64,000 bases of DNA from Cycas panzhihuaensis (lineage: Eukaryota; Cycadophyta). The stretch lies in the NCBI GenBank assembly GCA_023213395.1, contig CM041465.1:134299741-134363740 (forward strand), in the 5' to 3' direction. Positions 12,850 through 24,900 of this stretch are shown piece after piece. How positions within the stretch are numbered: position 1 is the first letter of the stretch; each line of letters starts with the position of its first letter. The translations under genes were made by a program, and so were the position numbers. The notes beneath the pieces were generated by a model. It searched no databases. It was not told where the DNA came from and was given only the letters and a program-made list of their open reading frames with translations.

Positions 12850-15237
12850 ATGCACCTCTGCGAGCTCCTAGCCTCACTCCCCTCATCTCGAGGCCTCCTC
12901 GGGGTTGCTACAGTCGTATGTATCTGGGTCTTGCTCTGTGATGACCTCACTACCATCTGGTCCACCAGTTAATCGTATCACGCCTGGATATGATCCCTCT
13001 CTCCCTCTACTCCTCTTAGCCTCTCCTCCAACATAGTTATTTGGATGTGGCTCTCTACATCTCCATCTGCTCCTCCACCCTAAGCCTCCAGTACTTGGAC
13101 TCAACTGCGTAAGGCATCTCTCTCCATACGAGTCTCATCCAACTCCCCCTGTAGCTATCCCACCCTCACCTGGTGCTCATAGGACTTCGTTGCCTATATG
13201 TCCTGGGCCCTGATTAGTGGGGTTAATGCCACTATGTGTGCCCCCACTAATTGTGGCTCCTCTCTAGCCTGGATGGGAGGTTACCTCTCCACGTAGACCT
13301 GGGGGAATACCTCTTGGACTATTGTGTCTATCAACCTCCCCATCTCCACTGCTCCTGCCGAGTCAAACATACCACGTGTTAGTCTATACATCTGTGTATC
13401 AAATCCCAAAACCAAATCAAAATAAGCTATCTAAATATCTAATGGTCAAAAGATGACATGAAAAGGTAGTATCTCACCTCTTGGGATGGACAACCCCTCA
13501 ACTTAGATGACCACCTCTTCCTTGGGACCTCCCTCGGTCGTTGGTACCTCCTCCTCCTCCTCGGGTACCACCTCACCTACTACTTGGCCTCTCAGGCATC
13601 TCCTCCTCCCTCTACCGCTACTATTACCACCACTACCACTACCTAAGCTCTACTTACCACCCCCAGTCTATGAATTGGTGTGTGGGGTGGCCTACCTCCT
13701 CCTGTAGCTCCTGAGGGACCTACCTCTCCCCTTACATCTTCTGAAGGACTTGCCTCACCTCCTACTGTCCCTAATGGACCTACCTCACCACCTCTCAAGC
13801 TTGCCCCATCATCTTTGTCACCTCCATCATCATCATCTCTGTCTCCAGGACCACCTCCCACTCCTCTTGCCTCGTCATCACTATCCCACCTCACTCCTCT
13901 CTATAGGTCTGCTGTGTAGTCTACCAAAGCGAGGAGGTCTAGCAATGTCACCTCCATCGACTGTCTGACGTGCACCTGATCCTCAGTCCCTCTAAACTGA
14001 GTCTACCACCTATGCACCATAGGAGCTCGTGTTAAGATAGGGTGTGGTCCTCCTGGTGGTGCTACTACCTCAAAATGATCAAAGAACCAATACTTTAGTA
14101 GTGTGCAATAAGAGAACCCTCCTCTCCCTATCACCCTGATGGCATCTAATTGGGCGACCACATTCGCCACTATCAGGGTGGCCCAATCCAGTCTCTCCCC
14201 AACCTCATACCTCTTAATCATCTCCATCCACCCGTTGAGTATGTCCCTGTAGTTTTATTTTTGGGAAATCCAAAATAGAATACCCAATGTAATCAGCTTC
14301 CTCACCTAAGGAATTTGTGACATAACCATAGTCTAGACTGATACCCCTCATCGATCCCACCTGTCCTGGCCAATAAAAAATATGGATGCCTCCCTATGAA
14401 CATTATCGTTATTAGGCAAAGTCCCTAGCAATGCTAGCGCTCCTCCTACTGGTACACCCAGAATCCTCCTGATGTCTCTTAGCATGATCACGACATCCCC
14501 TACCTGGGGGAGGTGGAAAACGTGTTGCCTACAATTCTAATGGGTGACTATGTCTACTAAGAGGTGCTGATCTAATGCATACTATGGCATCCTAATAATA
14601 TTTAGTAGCCCATATCTCCCTAATGTCCGTCTATCTCCTCTCATCATCATCTCAATAAAACGTATCATGGAAATCCCTATGTTCTCATGGTTGTCTACTG
14701 CAATAACTGCCTACAAAAAGCACTCAACAATCAGTCAGAACACTCCACACTCTACCTGCCTGCCCTCAAGCCGCCTCTCCCCCTCTTTGGGCTAAGTTTG
14801 GCACCTTTCTAAGCCTTTTTTTTCTTTCCTTTTTCTATTTATCCCTCTTTGCCCCACATCAAACTCTATGGTACTATGGAGTTTGACACGAGCCCCACTG
14901 AGATTTGAGTATTTTCTCAGTAGCCCCAGGACAAACTATGTAGCACCGTGATTTTTACTTCAGGGCTCTCCATACCCCCTATGAAAGGAGGGAGAATGCC
15001 TAAAAAACCAAACAAAGTTTGTCTAAGCAGGCTATAGTAAGGTCCGCTGGGACCAAGGCTACCTAATGCCCTGGTCCTCCCCCTCTCTAGGCCCACATCG
15101 GGCTCTAGAGTATCCTAATTTGCCTTTAAGGGGCCAAAAATTACTCTAAAAAATATTAAAAGCACATTAAATTAAATTGACGAAATGCAATAGGTAGGGG
15201 GTGATCCACTCACCAGATATGGCCTAGGTACCGCCAT
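12850..15237 (-). pseudogene. Antisense PMD gene of element A, three exons, decayed
   Basis: Exon 1 is 15214-15237 (ATG plus seven codons) and ends at a GTGAGT donor. Exon 2 runs from 14710 to 13478. It encodes the plant mobile domain, with blocks HLLVDIV, VFHLPQVGD, RDIRRILGVP and, towards 14000-14227, LDWATLIVANVVAQLD and FSYCTLLKYWFFDHF. An Asp/Gly-rich acidic stretch follows. Intron 2 is 13355-13477 (123 bp, GTGAG...CAG) and exon 3 starts at 13354 with the LI.TIV.EVFPQVY segment. Stops and frameshifts are frequent. PMD proteins (MAIN/MAIL type) are plant nuclear proteins linked to transposon silencing, and PMDs are known inside transposons; the role here is unknown. Exon limits are inferred by comparison with B, C and D. 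Confidence 0.75.
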
Positions 15238-15398
15238 GTCATTGTCCTAGTCTGGTCAGCTATCTCATCATCGTAATTCAACAGTCTAATCTCCTATTAC
15301 ATGCCTCTAAAGTTAGGTAGTGCTTCACTACATAAGGGAAAGGGCTCTAAATCGATCATGAGCCCGTGAAAATAAATTTCATTTTCACCAATTTTCTT

Positions 15399-15405
15399 TT
15401 ATATA
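15399..15405. promoter_or_regulatory. TATA box between the divergent PMD and RNase H genes of element A
   Basis: TTATATAGGCGGGG reads towards the RNase H gene and TATATAA reads towards the PMD gene. It lies 168 bp from the PMD start codon. The same block is present in B, C and D at nearly the same distance. Which direction it serves cannot be told. Confidence 0.5.
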
Positions 15406-15975
15406 GGCGGGGGGCTCGACGGGCACTTCCTCCTTTTGTTTCACCATGACAGCCCCTACGACCACCTCTTTTCTCATTTTACTTTTGCCTTTGGGATCCG
15501 TCCCCCATTTCACCTCCATGATCTCTATCTTTCACCTCCTTAGTGCATTTATGATGACCCCTTTCATCTTTTGTAGACCCCTTCCAACTTGATTTTTGCA
15601 CCATCCCAAAACATAACCATGTTTATACTCCTTTGGCTCACTTCGCCACCCTGAGTCTATTTTTGCTACCCGTTTGAGCCTTTAAGGTTCCCAAAGGAAG
15701 TGCCTCCCCCATTCTAGACCTCGCCAAGGCTCTTTTAGCAACCTTTAGGACCTTGAAGGGGTCCTTTTTGCCATCGTTCCCTTCCCTTCCGTCGGGTCAG
15801 TCTCTTCATTCCCAAGTAGCCTTCTTCTAAGGCTCTCCTGTCTTCCAGAGTCCCTATTTATAGCCTTTTGAGTACTTTGTAGCCCCAGCACTACCTCTTA
15901 CACCTTTCTTTGCTCGCCACCCTCATCGTCGCTTATCTTCTTCTACCATCTGATTGAGACCCTCGTCTCTTTACT

Positions 15976-16400
15976 ATGACATTACTCATCTTCACTGACA
16001 GTGGAAGTCATGGTAACCCAGGCCCTTCTGACGTCACATGGATCCTCCGTGACCCCTCCTATATGATTACATATGTTTCGGGGTCTTCCTTCCTAAAGCC
16101 ACCAATAACAAAGCTGAGTACATAGCTGTTATTGAAAGCCCTTATTGATGCGCTCCACTTCCACTGCAGACCCATCATCCTTCTTTGCAATTCTTAGATC
16201 ATTGTGTCACATCTCACCTAGGTCTACCAAGTGCATTTCCCATACTTGAGGACCCTCACCTCAACCACTATGTCCCTTTTGTCCTATTTCTCTTCCATAG
16301 ATATTCGACATATTCCCTAGGACTACAACATTAAAGTGAACGGCCTCATCTGTCTCATCCTTAAGCGTCGCCTCCCTCTCCTTGATGATCCCCCTCGAGG
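15976..16400 (+). pseudogene. Stand-alone archaeal-type RNase H of element A, frameshifted
   Basis: The start ATG at 15976 is followed by MTLLIFTDSGSHGNPGP, the first-aspartate block of the RNase H (RVT_3) family. The AEY...EAL glutamate block near 16110-16140, the DSQ block region near 16190 and the ILKRRLPLLDD end near 16360-16395 can all be found, but in different frames. The arrangement (start methionine, then about 140 codons, then the polypurine tract and LTR) matches B and C. Confidence 0.8.
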
Positions 16401-16885
16401 AACCTGTCTAGTCGCCTAGGCGCCTAGGTTCTGCATCATCCCATTCTCCCATCATGCGATCCATTCACACCTCCAAAAGTTAGCCACTAATGAGGCTAAA
16501 CTATGGTGACCATCAGGTTCATTCTCTTCACCTTATAATTCGTACCACTCTCGGTACGAAGTCCTTGTTATTCTAGTTCCCCTATGTATATAACATCCTA
16601 TTCATAACATTTGTTTGATCGTGTTTGTAACTATCACCACTATTTATCTTGCACTTATGTGATGGGGGCATCCCCCTAATCCACTTTTCACTACCAGTCG
16701 ACTCTAGGGTGATGCATATGCAACCCCTATGCCGCCACTCTCTTGTCTTCATGTCCATGTGTCCCACCACGACACTTACCATCACCCTTGGTTGATAACA
16801 TTGCTATATTTGTTGTATATTGCTAACTTTTTATTGCCAGCATTCACCATCGTGTTACGCTTCTAAGCAGCGAGGCTCTATTGCT

Positions 16886-16895
16886 AAGGGGATAG
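16886..16895 (+). other. Polypurine tract of element A
   Basis: AAGGGGATAG lies directly before the TG of the 3' LTR. A purine run here primes second-strand synthesis in LTR elements. Confidence 0.7.
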
Positions 16896-19100
16896 TGTTT
16901 CCTGCTACTAGGAATGTGCATGGGCGAGTCAACTCAAGTAAGTATAGGTATGCTTCTATCCCTTACCTTTATTAGTTCCAGGAAAGGTAGATTGAAGCAC
17001 TTCATCTATATTACACGATGATTAACTCACTGCATGACTAATATGTATTCGCGGCTTAACTATATTAGATCACAACACTTTTAGCCTATGACGATCTAGC
17101 GATACATATCCTATGGTACTCCACAACCCTCCTCCATGTCTCCACAACGTCCCCAAGTACCATTTGTCTCTCGCAGCCCAATCACATCACCCATCGGCAC
17201 ATCATGACCCCTAGCACCCTGCCTCGGCTTAGTTGTCATCCTCTGTCCATTTATTTTGGGGAACCTTTTGCCGCCATTACTTGTTCATTGTGGCCTCTTT
17301 AAGACCCATAACTCCTTCCTACCACCTTATCAAAGTACTATGCTTCTTAGGCTTGCGTTTCCCTTCTTTTGGAGCTTCTGGGCTCCTCTTCCTTTACTTT
17401 TTCCTTTGTTTCTATTGCACTGCATTAAACTTCATGGTATCGCTACAAACTCCATGGTACCGTTAAGTATACTGTGAGGCGAATGTCAACAGTTATTTTT
17501 TAAATTTTCCATAGTTAATTTCACATTTATTATGAAATTTCTATGTGGCAATAACTTATTTCTTGCCCAGGTTGAACCCTAATCCCTCAATTAAGGTAGG
17601 ATTAGGTTTAAAATCCCAAAAACACCCTAATTTCCTCTGTCTCTCACTCATTTTTTTCTACTACTTCCTCTGAAAATGCCCTGCAAATAAGACCAAGTCT
17701 GCTACATCTACTTCTCAGCCAGTTACCAGCCTCCTATAGCTCTAGACACACAGTTGTAGGCCTGCAACATGGCTAGCCAAGAGAAGATTATGCTCCAAAT
17801 GCTCCATCAAGCTCCAACTACTTTTCTTACTTCAGTTTTCTTCCTACTTACTGCACCATTGGGGTTTTCTCCTAAAAACCCTATAGGGTTTGCTCCTCCA
17901 TTCAATTTCATAGGTAGATCTACCTTAGATCTACCTATAATAGGTACCTCTTGGTTAGTCCTTTACTTTCTTTCCTTTGAGCAACATAAATACTACTTGC
18001 GAGTACTTTTTTGTAGTAACTTTTTCTTTCTTTCTACCACAAATGGGAGGTAAACCCTCCCTTTTTACCTATCTTCTCCTTCTTTTGGCTCCTTTCTAGT
18101 TTCTTCAAGGACACAATAGGGTAGAGGTATCCTACAGAGAGTGAAAGGAGATAAAGACAGGGTCCCGCACTTAACGAGCCTTCTCCTCAAGGGCAGTCCC
18201 CTTCTCTCTTCACCTCTCCCTTCTCCATACCTCCCTTGAGTTTCTAAAGGGCCATTAGAAGATAGACCATTGTTGGCAGTAGCATAAGTAGCCTATTCCT
18301 ATGCTTGCAACTAGCCTAGCAGGTCCCACATGGGTGGGGTTTCATCCCCCACTCTATATTCTCTTGTCCCTTGGTTCTAAACTTTGCAAAAGTTACATGT
18401 TGCAACATCGGCAATATTTGTAACATTTCTTGTCATCATTGCTTATATTCTTAAAAGCTAGTTTACATTTGTTCCCCCCTTCATCCTAGTACTTGGGGGC
18501 AGCGTGGAGCACCTTTGATTTGGAGGGTTATCCATTCTGAGGGTGACCACCCTCTCTCTCTCTCTCTCTCCTCCCTTTTCCCATATTGCATACCAAATAA
18601 CATACGAAGCATAAGGAGTGATATTGGTATTGAATATATTTCTTTTAATTAAGATAGTTGCATCCTATCACTTTCCATATTGCATATCTATCTCGTATAT
18701 GGTTGGTTCCCCTTAGGAAAGGGTAAATCTCATTTGGTTATAGGTTTTCTATTGCACTTGGAGAAAAAGGAGACTTCGTCTCGAGTACATTCCCCTCCCT
18801 TCAATAGTTACTTTTTTTTGCTTTCAAAGTTATAAAATAGAGTTGCAATCATCTTTACATTTCCTTTTACTTTCAAGGGAAGGTAAGGAAGCCCCCTCCT
18901 TTGCCGGAACTCCTCCCGTTGTACCATCCATAGTTAGGAGAAGGGCAAGGATTGCAAGTATGGTGAGGGTAGCACTACTTCAGCCGCTGCATCTCGGGTA
19001 TGCCTCCCTTTTCCTAGGCTTCTTCCCCTCACTCTTTCCCCCCTCTTTTGAATGTCATTTCGGTAAAAAGGAAAGAAAAAGATTGGTTTGGATATCTTGC
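16896..19100 (+). repeat. 3' LTR of element A
   Basis: It starts TGTTTCCTGC and repeats the 5' LTR for about 1.86 kb. It then continues past the point where the 5' copy is deleted, with the AAGGTAAGGAAGCCCC donor-like block at 18877-18895 that E and B also have in their LTRs. The exact end is not visible; similarity to the E LTR becomes weak after about 19.1 kb. Confidence 0.75.
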
Positions 19101-19663
19101 ACTTCACTTGCTTGTTTTTTTTTCAAAGCTCATATAGTAGAGATCTAGGCACTTGCATGCGTGTGCCCCTCCCATTTCGTTGCATCATTACCTAGTAGCC
19201 TTGCACTCTTTTGCATGAGCTTTATATCACATAGCAATCTCTTTGATCTCCCCTTCTTACATCTAAAAGATAAAGGAGAGTGAGGTTGCATGCATAAGTA
19301 AATGAGAGAGAGAGATTTGCATTACATTTTGCCTTTAAAAAGTAATTTCTTTTAAACATAAATACACAACATTACCATATACACCACACCCTCGCCTTAC
19401 ATTTCTTTACCACATACTAAACAAATAAAAACACAAAGACAACCCGTATTGTTAACTCGCCCCTCCTAGAATCCTCTTTAGGTTTGGCCCCTTGAGAGTG
19501 CTTCCTCTCAAGGATGTTTGTTTTACCTTTTTTGTTTCCCTAGGCTAGACCATCCTTGTTTGGTCTTGAGGTCAACGCTTAGCTTGTGAAACCAACCACC
19601 ATCTTCACCACTCACGTAATAAGTCGCCTTAGGCTTACATGTGTGTTTCTCCTCTTTTCTTAT
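19101..19663. other. Junction between elements A and E
   Basis: I see no gene. It may be the diverged end of the A LTR or old flanking DNA. There is a GAGA run near 19304-19313 and an AT-rich stretch after it. A target duplication for E cannot be checked because its right end is outside the window. Confidence 0.4.
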
Positions 19664-22418
19664 TATTTCCCGACTACCGAGAATGGGTACGGAGAGGTTG
19701 ACTCAGGTAAGTGCAGGTATGTTTGTCAATTTACTTTTGCTTCTTATGAGGAGTACTTGCTCGCATGTTACATGTTTCTCGTAGATGTTTTGCACCATCT
19801 ACACCTCTTTAGCCTATGACGACTATAGCGAGGGTACACTTCCAGCAAGTGTGGCACCCCGGTGGCTGCGTCGCCTCTCGCAATCTTCCCTACTCCCCTT
19901 AAGACTTATTCAACTTATGTGATGATTATTTATTATGTTGTTCTATCACCACTTAGTCTCCTTGTTGTGTCCTTGAGCCCCTTGATTGCTTTTTGCGGTT
20001 CTTGGTCCTTTGTTTGCCCCTAGGCAAGTGGGCTTGCCCCCCTGCCGACCTCTTAGTGCCTTGGCTCGTAGCCTTGGCTGGCTATTAGGGCCAATTTGGC
20101 CCTGTGGCCCTGCACCATAGCAAATTTCATGGTACCGCAGTGTTTACTACGATACCGCAATATGTACCGCGGCGTGACTATTTTAAACTATTTTTTTTAA
20201 CCCGTCGTGGTAATTCTTGCATTTGTTGCGAAATTGCCACGTGTCCTTCAACCCACCTCAGCGCCAGCTAAGCCCTAATTGCTTGATTAGGGCTAGGGCT
20301 GAGTATTTAAACTCTTTTCAAGCCATTTTTTGGATCTTTTGGCTCTCTTTCGAATGAATACTAAGGAAATTCACCCTGCTCTATGCTCTACTCTTCTGCT
20401 CTATTGCACTCTTAGGACCTGCAACTGCTCCTTTGCACCCATCCCTCCTTAGGTCTTGCTATGACATCTTCACAGCCTATTGCATGCCCCGGAGGGGGCA
20501 TTCTTGAGGAGTTTTTAGGGTTTCTTTGCCTAGGCAAGCACCGAGTTGTTCCGATGGATTTCTCGGTTGCCTCGTGAGGGCCCTATACTTATTGCATCTC
20601 AGCCTTCTTCATAGGTTTTCAGCCTCTTCTCAGCAGGGTCTTGTAGAGGCAAACACCTCCTCATTTTCCTTGAGGTATTTGTGGGTCAGAAGCTCTTTTC
20701 TTGCTCAGTTCATGCCCAACTTTGTGCATGCTTGTTGCTAGTACCTTTTTCTTAGTTTCTAGAGTTTGTCTCTTGATTTACTGTTGCTATTTTCTTTGTT
20801 GTTTGAGGCTCCTCTCCTATGTTTCGCACCTAAGATAGTAGTACAAGAGGATTTCACAGGGTTTGGAATAGAGCTAGGTGGATTCCATACCACCCTTGTG
20901 CTCCTAAGAGGCTTCTGCCCTCTAAACCCTCCTCTTTTACCCCCGTGTTGTCCCTGTAGTGGGTAAGGGATTAGGGGATCATTTCTAGCTGCTGAAACTA
21001 GCATTTTCATCTATTGCAAAGCTGGTTGCAAGCCTATTTCTCCCATCCGAGCAACGTGTAATCCCCAGAGGCTCCTTTTAGCTCAACTCTTCTCTCAACG
21101 GCCCGATTTGCTCCCTATAGCACTCCGGTCCATTGTGAACTTCCTTGAGCTCTTTTTGTACTTTTGTTACCCACATGTACCGGTTTTATAGCCATACCCT
21201 CGCAGCCCCGTGGCTCCTTGATGGAAGGTAGGGTTGCCCTTTGCGGGAGGTGGGTTACTACGAGGCTCACTTATTTACATACCTTTCATTTGTATATTTT
21301 TAGACTATTGTCTATCACTGTAAACTTGTGATTAGTGAGTGCTAACATGTATGTATAGAGATCTAGTTTTTAGCATACGTATATATATGTTTGGTACTCT
21401 CCCTCATATTATTAGCCTCCTTTCTCTGGAAGGAATCTTTGTGTTCACTTGTAGGTAAAAGGAAGAATGGGAGGAACTTCTCCTTCCTTCTTCCTCCTGG
21501 GTAAGTGAATCCATTTGCATTCTGTCGTAGCATTCTATTTTCGCTATCACTTTCCTTTTCATTTCCAGCATTTTATTGTTACTTTCCGGGGAAGGTAAGG
21601 AAGCCCCATGCTCTACCCCACCGTGACCTTCCATCACTTGTTTCGTGGAACGGCTTGGAGCATCTAGTGGGAGCATTGCCACCACAACCATGCCTTTATC
21701 CCAGGTATGTGACCTTACTTTGCTTTGCTTTTTCCCGTTTTGAAAAGGTTGCATGATAGTAATTTAGAGAACATAAAAGAAAAAGGGAAATCAACCTCTT
21801 TTGTTTGCACATTGTATATTGCACTTTACATATCATACCCATTTAAGAAAAGGACTCCTTAAAATTTTCCCTTAGCCTTTTCCCTTAGCTCGTAAACCTT
21901 ATCCTCGCCCCTTTGGCTTATTCTTTTTTATTCAGTTTGCCTGCACACACCCTAGCACCCTCGTTTCCTTTGGTTGTACTCTCAAGGGGGGATTTTGGGG
22001 AGACTGATCGCTCTCACCCCCATCTTCTTTCCTCGATTCCATTTGCTTAGCCAAATAACCGAGGAGGTCTTAGCTATGCTATAGGCTATTTGCCTACCTT
22101 CCTTCCGGTCGTTTCCCTCCGCCATAGGAAAACCTTCAGGGATTCTCTTCCTCTTTCCAGCCATCCAAGGGTGGGAGGACTTTCCTCTGAAGCCTATCCA
22201 AGCTACCTTTTTGTCTTTCCTCTTCCTAGGTGGAGTAGGGGAACCACCCTTAGGTAGTTGGGTATCATCCGTAGGTCTCAAACTCGTGCTCCGGCGCACA
22301 GGGCACTCTGCGTGGTACTCACCTTGCTCGTAGGATTCTATCCATCCCCTTGATACCATTATCGATCATCCTCCCTATTCCTACTTAGCTAGGTGGTTAT
22401 CCCATAGACGCGCATCCA
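19664..22418 (+). repeat. 5' LTR of element E
   Basis: The head TATTTCCCGACT is a one-base decay of the TGTTTCCC start seen in the D copy. The end CGCATCCA is followed by the PBS. Length is 2755 bp, close to the 2725-bp LTR of B. Landmarks in order: CAGGTAAGT about 45 bp in; the block AGCCTATGACGACTATAGCG with an inverted repeat at 19836-19852; GGTACCGC-type palindromes near 20130-20170; a hairpin at 20206-20241; a TATA run at 21380; a hairpin at 21418-21434; and a splice-donor-like block at 21588-21607. Confidence 0.85.
21380..21388 (+). promoter_or_regulatory. Probable TATA box of the E LTR
   Basis: TATATATAT sits at the same place in the LTR as the TATA run of C (44419) and the CATATATG of B. 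A short inverted repeat begins 38 bp downstream, about where the RNA would start. Confidence 0.5.
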
Positions 22419-22419
22419 C

Positions 22420-22437
22420 TGGCGACCATACTGGGGA
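22420..22437 (+). other. Primer-binding site of element E
   Basis: TGGCGACCATACTGGGGA begins one base after the LTR. The same 18 bases follow the LTRs of B and C. They begin with TGG, the complement of a tRNA CCA end; I did not assign the tRNA. Confidence 0.8.
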
Positions 22438-22596
22438 CTTGCTAGTAAGGGAGCTAGTCTCCATCCCTTCCTATTGGTATTACTACCTTCTAGTGGTTCC
22501 TTTCACTTTATCTCCCTCGTTGGGCAGCCCCCAATGTGCACTCCTTATGGCTCTTTCTTTCTTCTAAAGTGTTGGCAAGCTTTGTATACGACGCTT

Positions 22597-24900
22597 CTCT
22601 CATCGCCTACGTGGTTTGCCTCCATTGTTAGAAGATACTGGGTATCGTTCTCTTTCATTATTAGATTCTGATTCGACCATGGAAGGATACCCTTCTGATT
22701 GGGCCTATCATGCATTTGTATCGGGAACTCATGAATTCCCTACATCCATTCTAGGATCCACCCAAGAGGGTGACAATCCTCTTTTCTACCCAGGTGACCA
22801 ACATCACCCGCTTGACATCTATCCTTCTACCCATGCAGTAGAAGACCCACTTTCTCTTGAGGTTCACCATTCGATTAGTGATTCTTATGAGGAGCACCTC
22901 GAGGGGTCTACATCATTCGAGGTCCCATCCACCTCTTATGGTCACATAGATACCCCTCCCACCGACGTGATTGAAGCTATTAGCGAATGCTTTTAAGCAG
23001 CTCATCTCCAATCATATCCGAGGTGGTTTGAAGATGTTTTGCGTGGTGGAGCATCTTCTTCATTTGCTCCTTTACCACCTTCTTCATCTGTACCTTCTCC
23101 TCCTACTATGAGTAACCCTTTCATTCCTGCGCATTCGTCCCGCTCCATTCCTACACCAACCTTGGGGACAAATGTCACACCTTCCATCCCTCGTCATGGT
23201 CCTAGTTCTTCAGGACCCTCTCGTGGTATGTCTTTCTCTTAGTTAGGGGTTAGTATACCCTTTCCTAGTCAACCTAATGTGCCATCCCCTAATGTGGTGC
23301 ATGTGTTCCTTAGTAGGCCTATAGATCCTACTAGCTCTTCAGCTGCTAGTCATGTGGGACCCGCTCCCACATATCCCCAAAACCAACCTAGTGGTTCGTC
23401 TCTTCACATACCCCCAGGTTATATCCCTCAACCTTGGGGGTAGGGTAAAGGGAACAATATTCTAGCATATGGTATAGACCCGCTACACCCATATGGGGTT
23501 GCACCACCTACGGGTGGCCCATATGGGCAAAACCCAGTCCTACACCCTCCTTTTCCACCATCTAGCATAGCCTCTTATGCCACACCTTTGTAAGGGAACC
23601 CAACTTCCTTTCAAAGTGCCTATCCTCAAGCCTCTTTCCAACAAGGGATGCTTCCCCAAGGAGGGATGGGTTTACCACCCCCATCCATTCCTTGCTCATT
23701 ATCGTTTGTCGATCCTACGATCCATGCAAGGGCATGCCCCTTTATGGACTATCGATCGACGCCATTGTCTGTTGAGGCACTAAGGACCAACTTACCGCCT
23801 CATCCTCCCGAAGTTCCTAAATTTGATGGAACTTCCTTGCAAGACCGAGTGGAGCACATTCATAGTTTCTTTATGGCGTGTATTGATTATTGGGCCTATG
23901 ATCACATCTTAATGAAGCTATTCCCACGATCTTTACAAGGTGATGCCCTTAGATGGTTATATCGCCTTCCCGCTCATTCCATTTTCTCGTTCCAACAACT
24001 TGTGGATGAGTTTATTAATTATTTTGATATTACTCACTCATTTAAAAGTGGAATGAAATCTCTCATTTCACTCAAATAAGGTCACGATGAGATGAATCAT
24101 GACTTTGTGCGATGATTCCATGACCTTCTTCATTCCACTAAGGCCACATTGCCCAAGGAATTGAAGAGGGACCTTTTCGTTAATGCACTTTGCCACGAAG
24201 TACATGTGGAAGTCCTTAAGATAGGGGTGACTACATGTGACTCCGCTATTGCAAAGTGCTTAGCGCTTGAGGCTATTGAGACCCAGGCTGGCCTCAAGAA
24301 ACCTCTCAAGCCCTCACAGCGACGTGAGGCACCACCCCCAACTAAAGATACTAAACCGTAACAATCTTCTAGGTCTTCTTCTCATCTAACTGAGAAGACC
24401 CTAGATCTGCTTACATCTGCTATACATTCATTCAAATGTACGATGAAGGAACTCAAACTACAAGCTCCTTCATCACCAACTTCTAACAAACAAATTCAGT
24501 AAGCTACCCAAGCTTCTCTCCCTAGGAATGGTAACGCCTGGTCCTCTCAAGCGAGGAAACCTGATTCCTCACTTGAGAAGGAGTGGTGTTCCATTCATAG
24601 GGAGTGCTTCCATGATGACTTACGTTGTAGGGCCCAACATCCTAAGGATGCCCCTCGATGTGATTCATCCCCTAAACGGGCCTCAAAGCCTAATCTAGAC
24701 CAACTGGTCCACAAAGATTAGTTCCCCAAACATGGGGAACGTAATCGCAACACTCAACCCAAAAATAACTGAAACCATGGAAGATCACCAAATTCCCATC
24801 CTTCCTGCGATAAAGGGAAGGGTGCCCAGGATTCGTTTTCTTCTTTGTGCTCCCCTAACCGATGCACTCCATCACCTTCACAGTCACGGAACAAGGGAAA
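22597..24900 (+). pseudogene. Gag of element E, with stops
   Basis: The block around MEGYPSDWAYH (22679) starts the well-conserved N-terminal part; the earlier start codon used by B and C reads ACG here. The acidic, proline- and serine-rich N-terminal third is followed by the gag core: PPHPPEVPKFD, GDALRWLYRLP, FQQLVDEFINYFD and LKRDLFVNAL (23790-24200). The Cys/His segment CSIHRECFHDDLRCRAQHP lies near 24590. Stops are TAA at 22994 (CGA in C) and several TAG or TGA codons where other copies have Gln, Trp or Arg. Apart from these the frame is mostly kept, so decay is by point mutation. Confidence 0.9.

Larger units (their letters stand above)
3819..19100 (+). mobile_element. Element A: old, damaged Tat-like LTR retrotransposon with PMD/RNase H cassette
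   Basis: The element begins with TGTTTC at 3819. The same roughly 1.86 kb recurs at 16896 onward, so these are its two LTRs. Between them the order is partial gag, protease, linker, RT, RNase H and integrase on the plus strand, then the PMD gene on the minus strand, then the archaeal-type RNase H on the plus strand and a polypurine tract. Every gene carries several stops or frameshifts. The 5' LTR lacks its 3' part, the primer-binding site and the front of gag because of one deletion. The right end is uncertain: LTR similarity is clear to about 19.1 kb and then fades before element E starts at 19664. Confidence 0.85.

Noticed and set aside
14003-14227. Host gene fragment captured separately (YWFFDHF frame)
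   Set aside because: It is the second half of the PMD in exon 2 of the element A PMD gene, matched in C, so not an independent gene.
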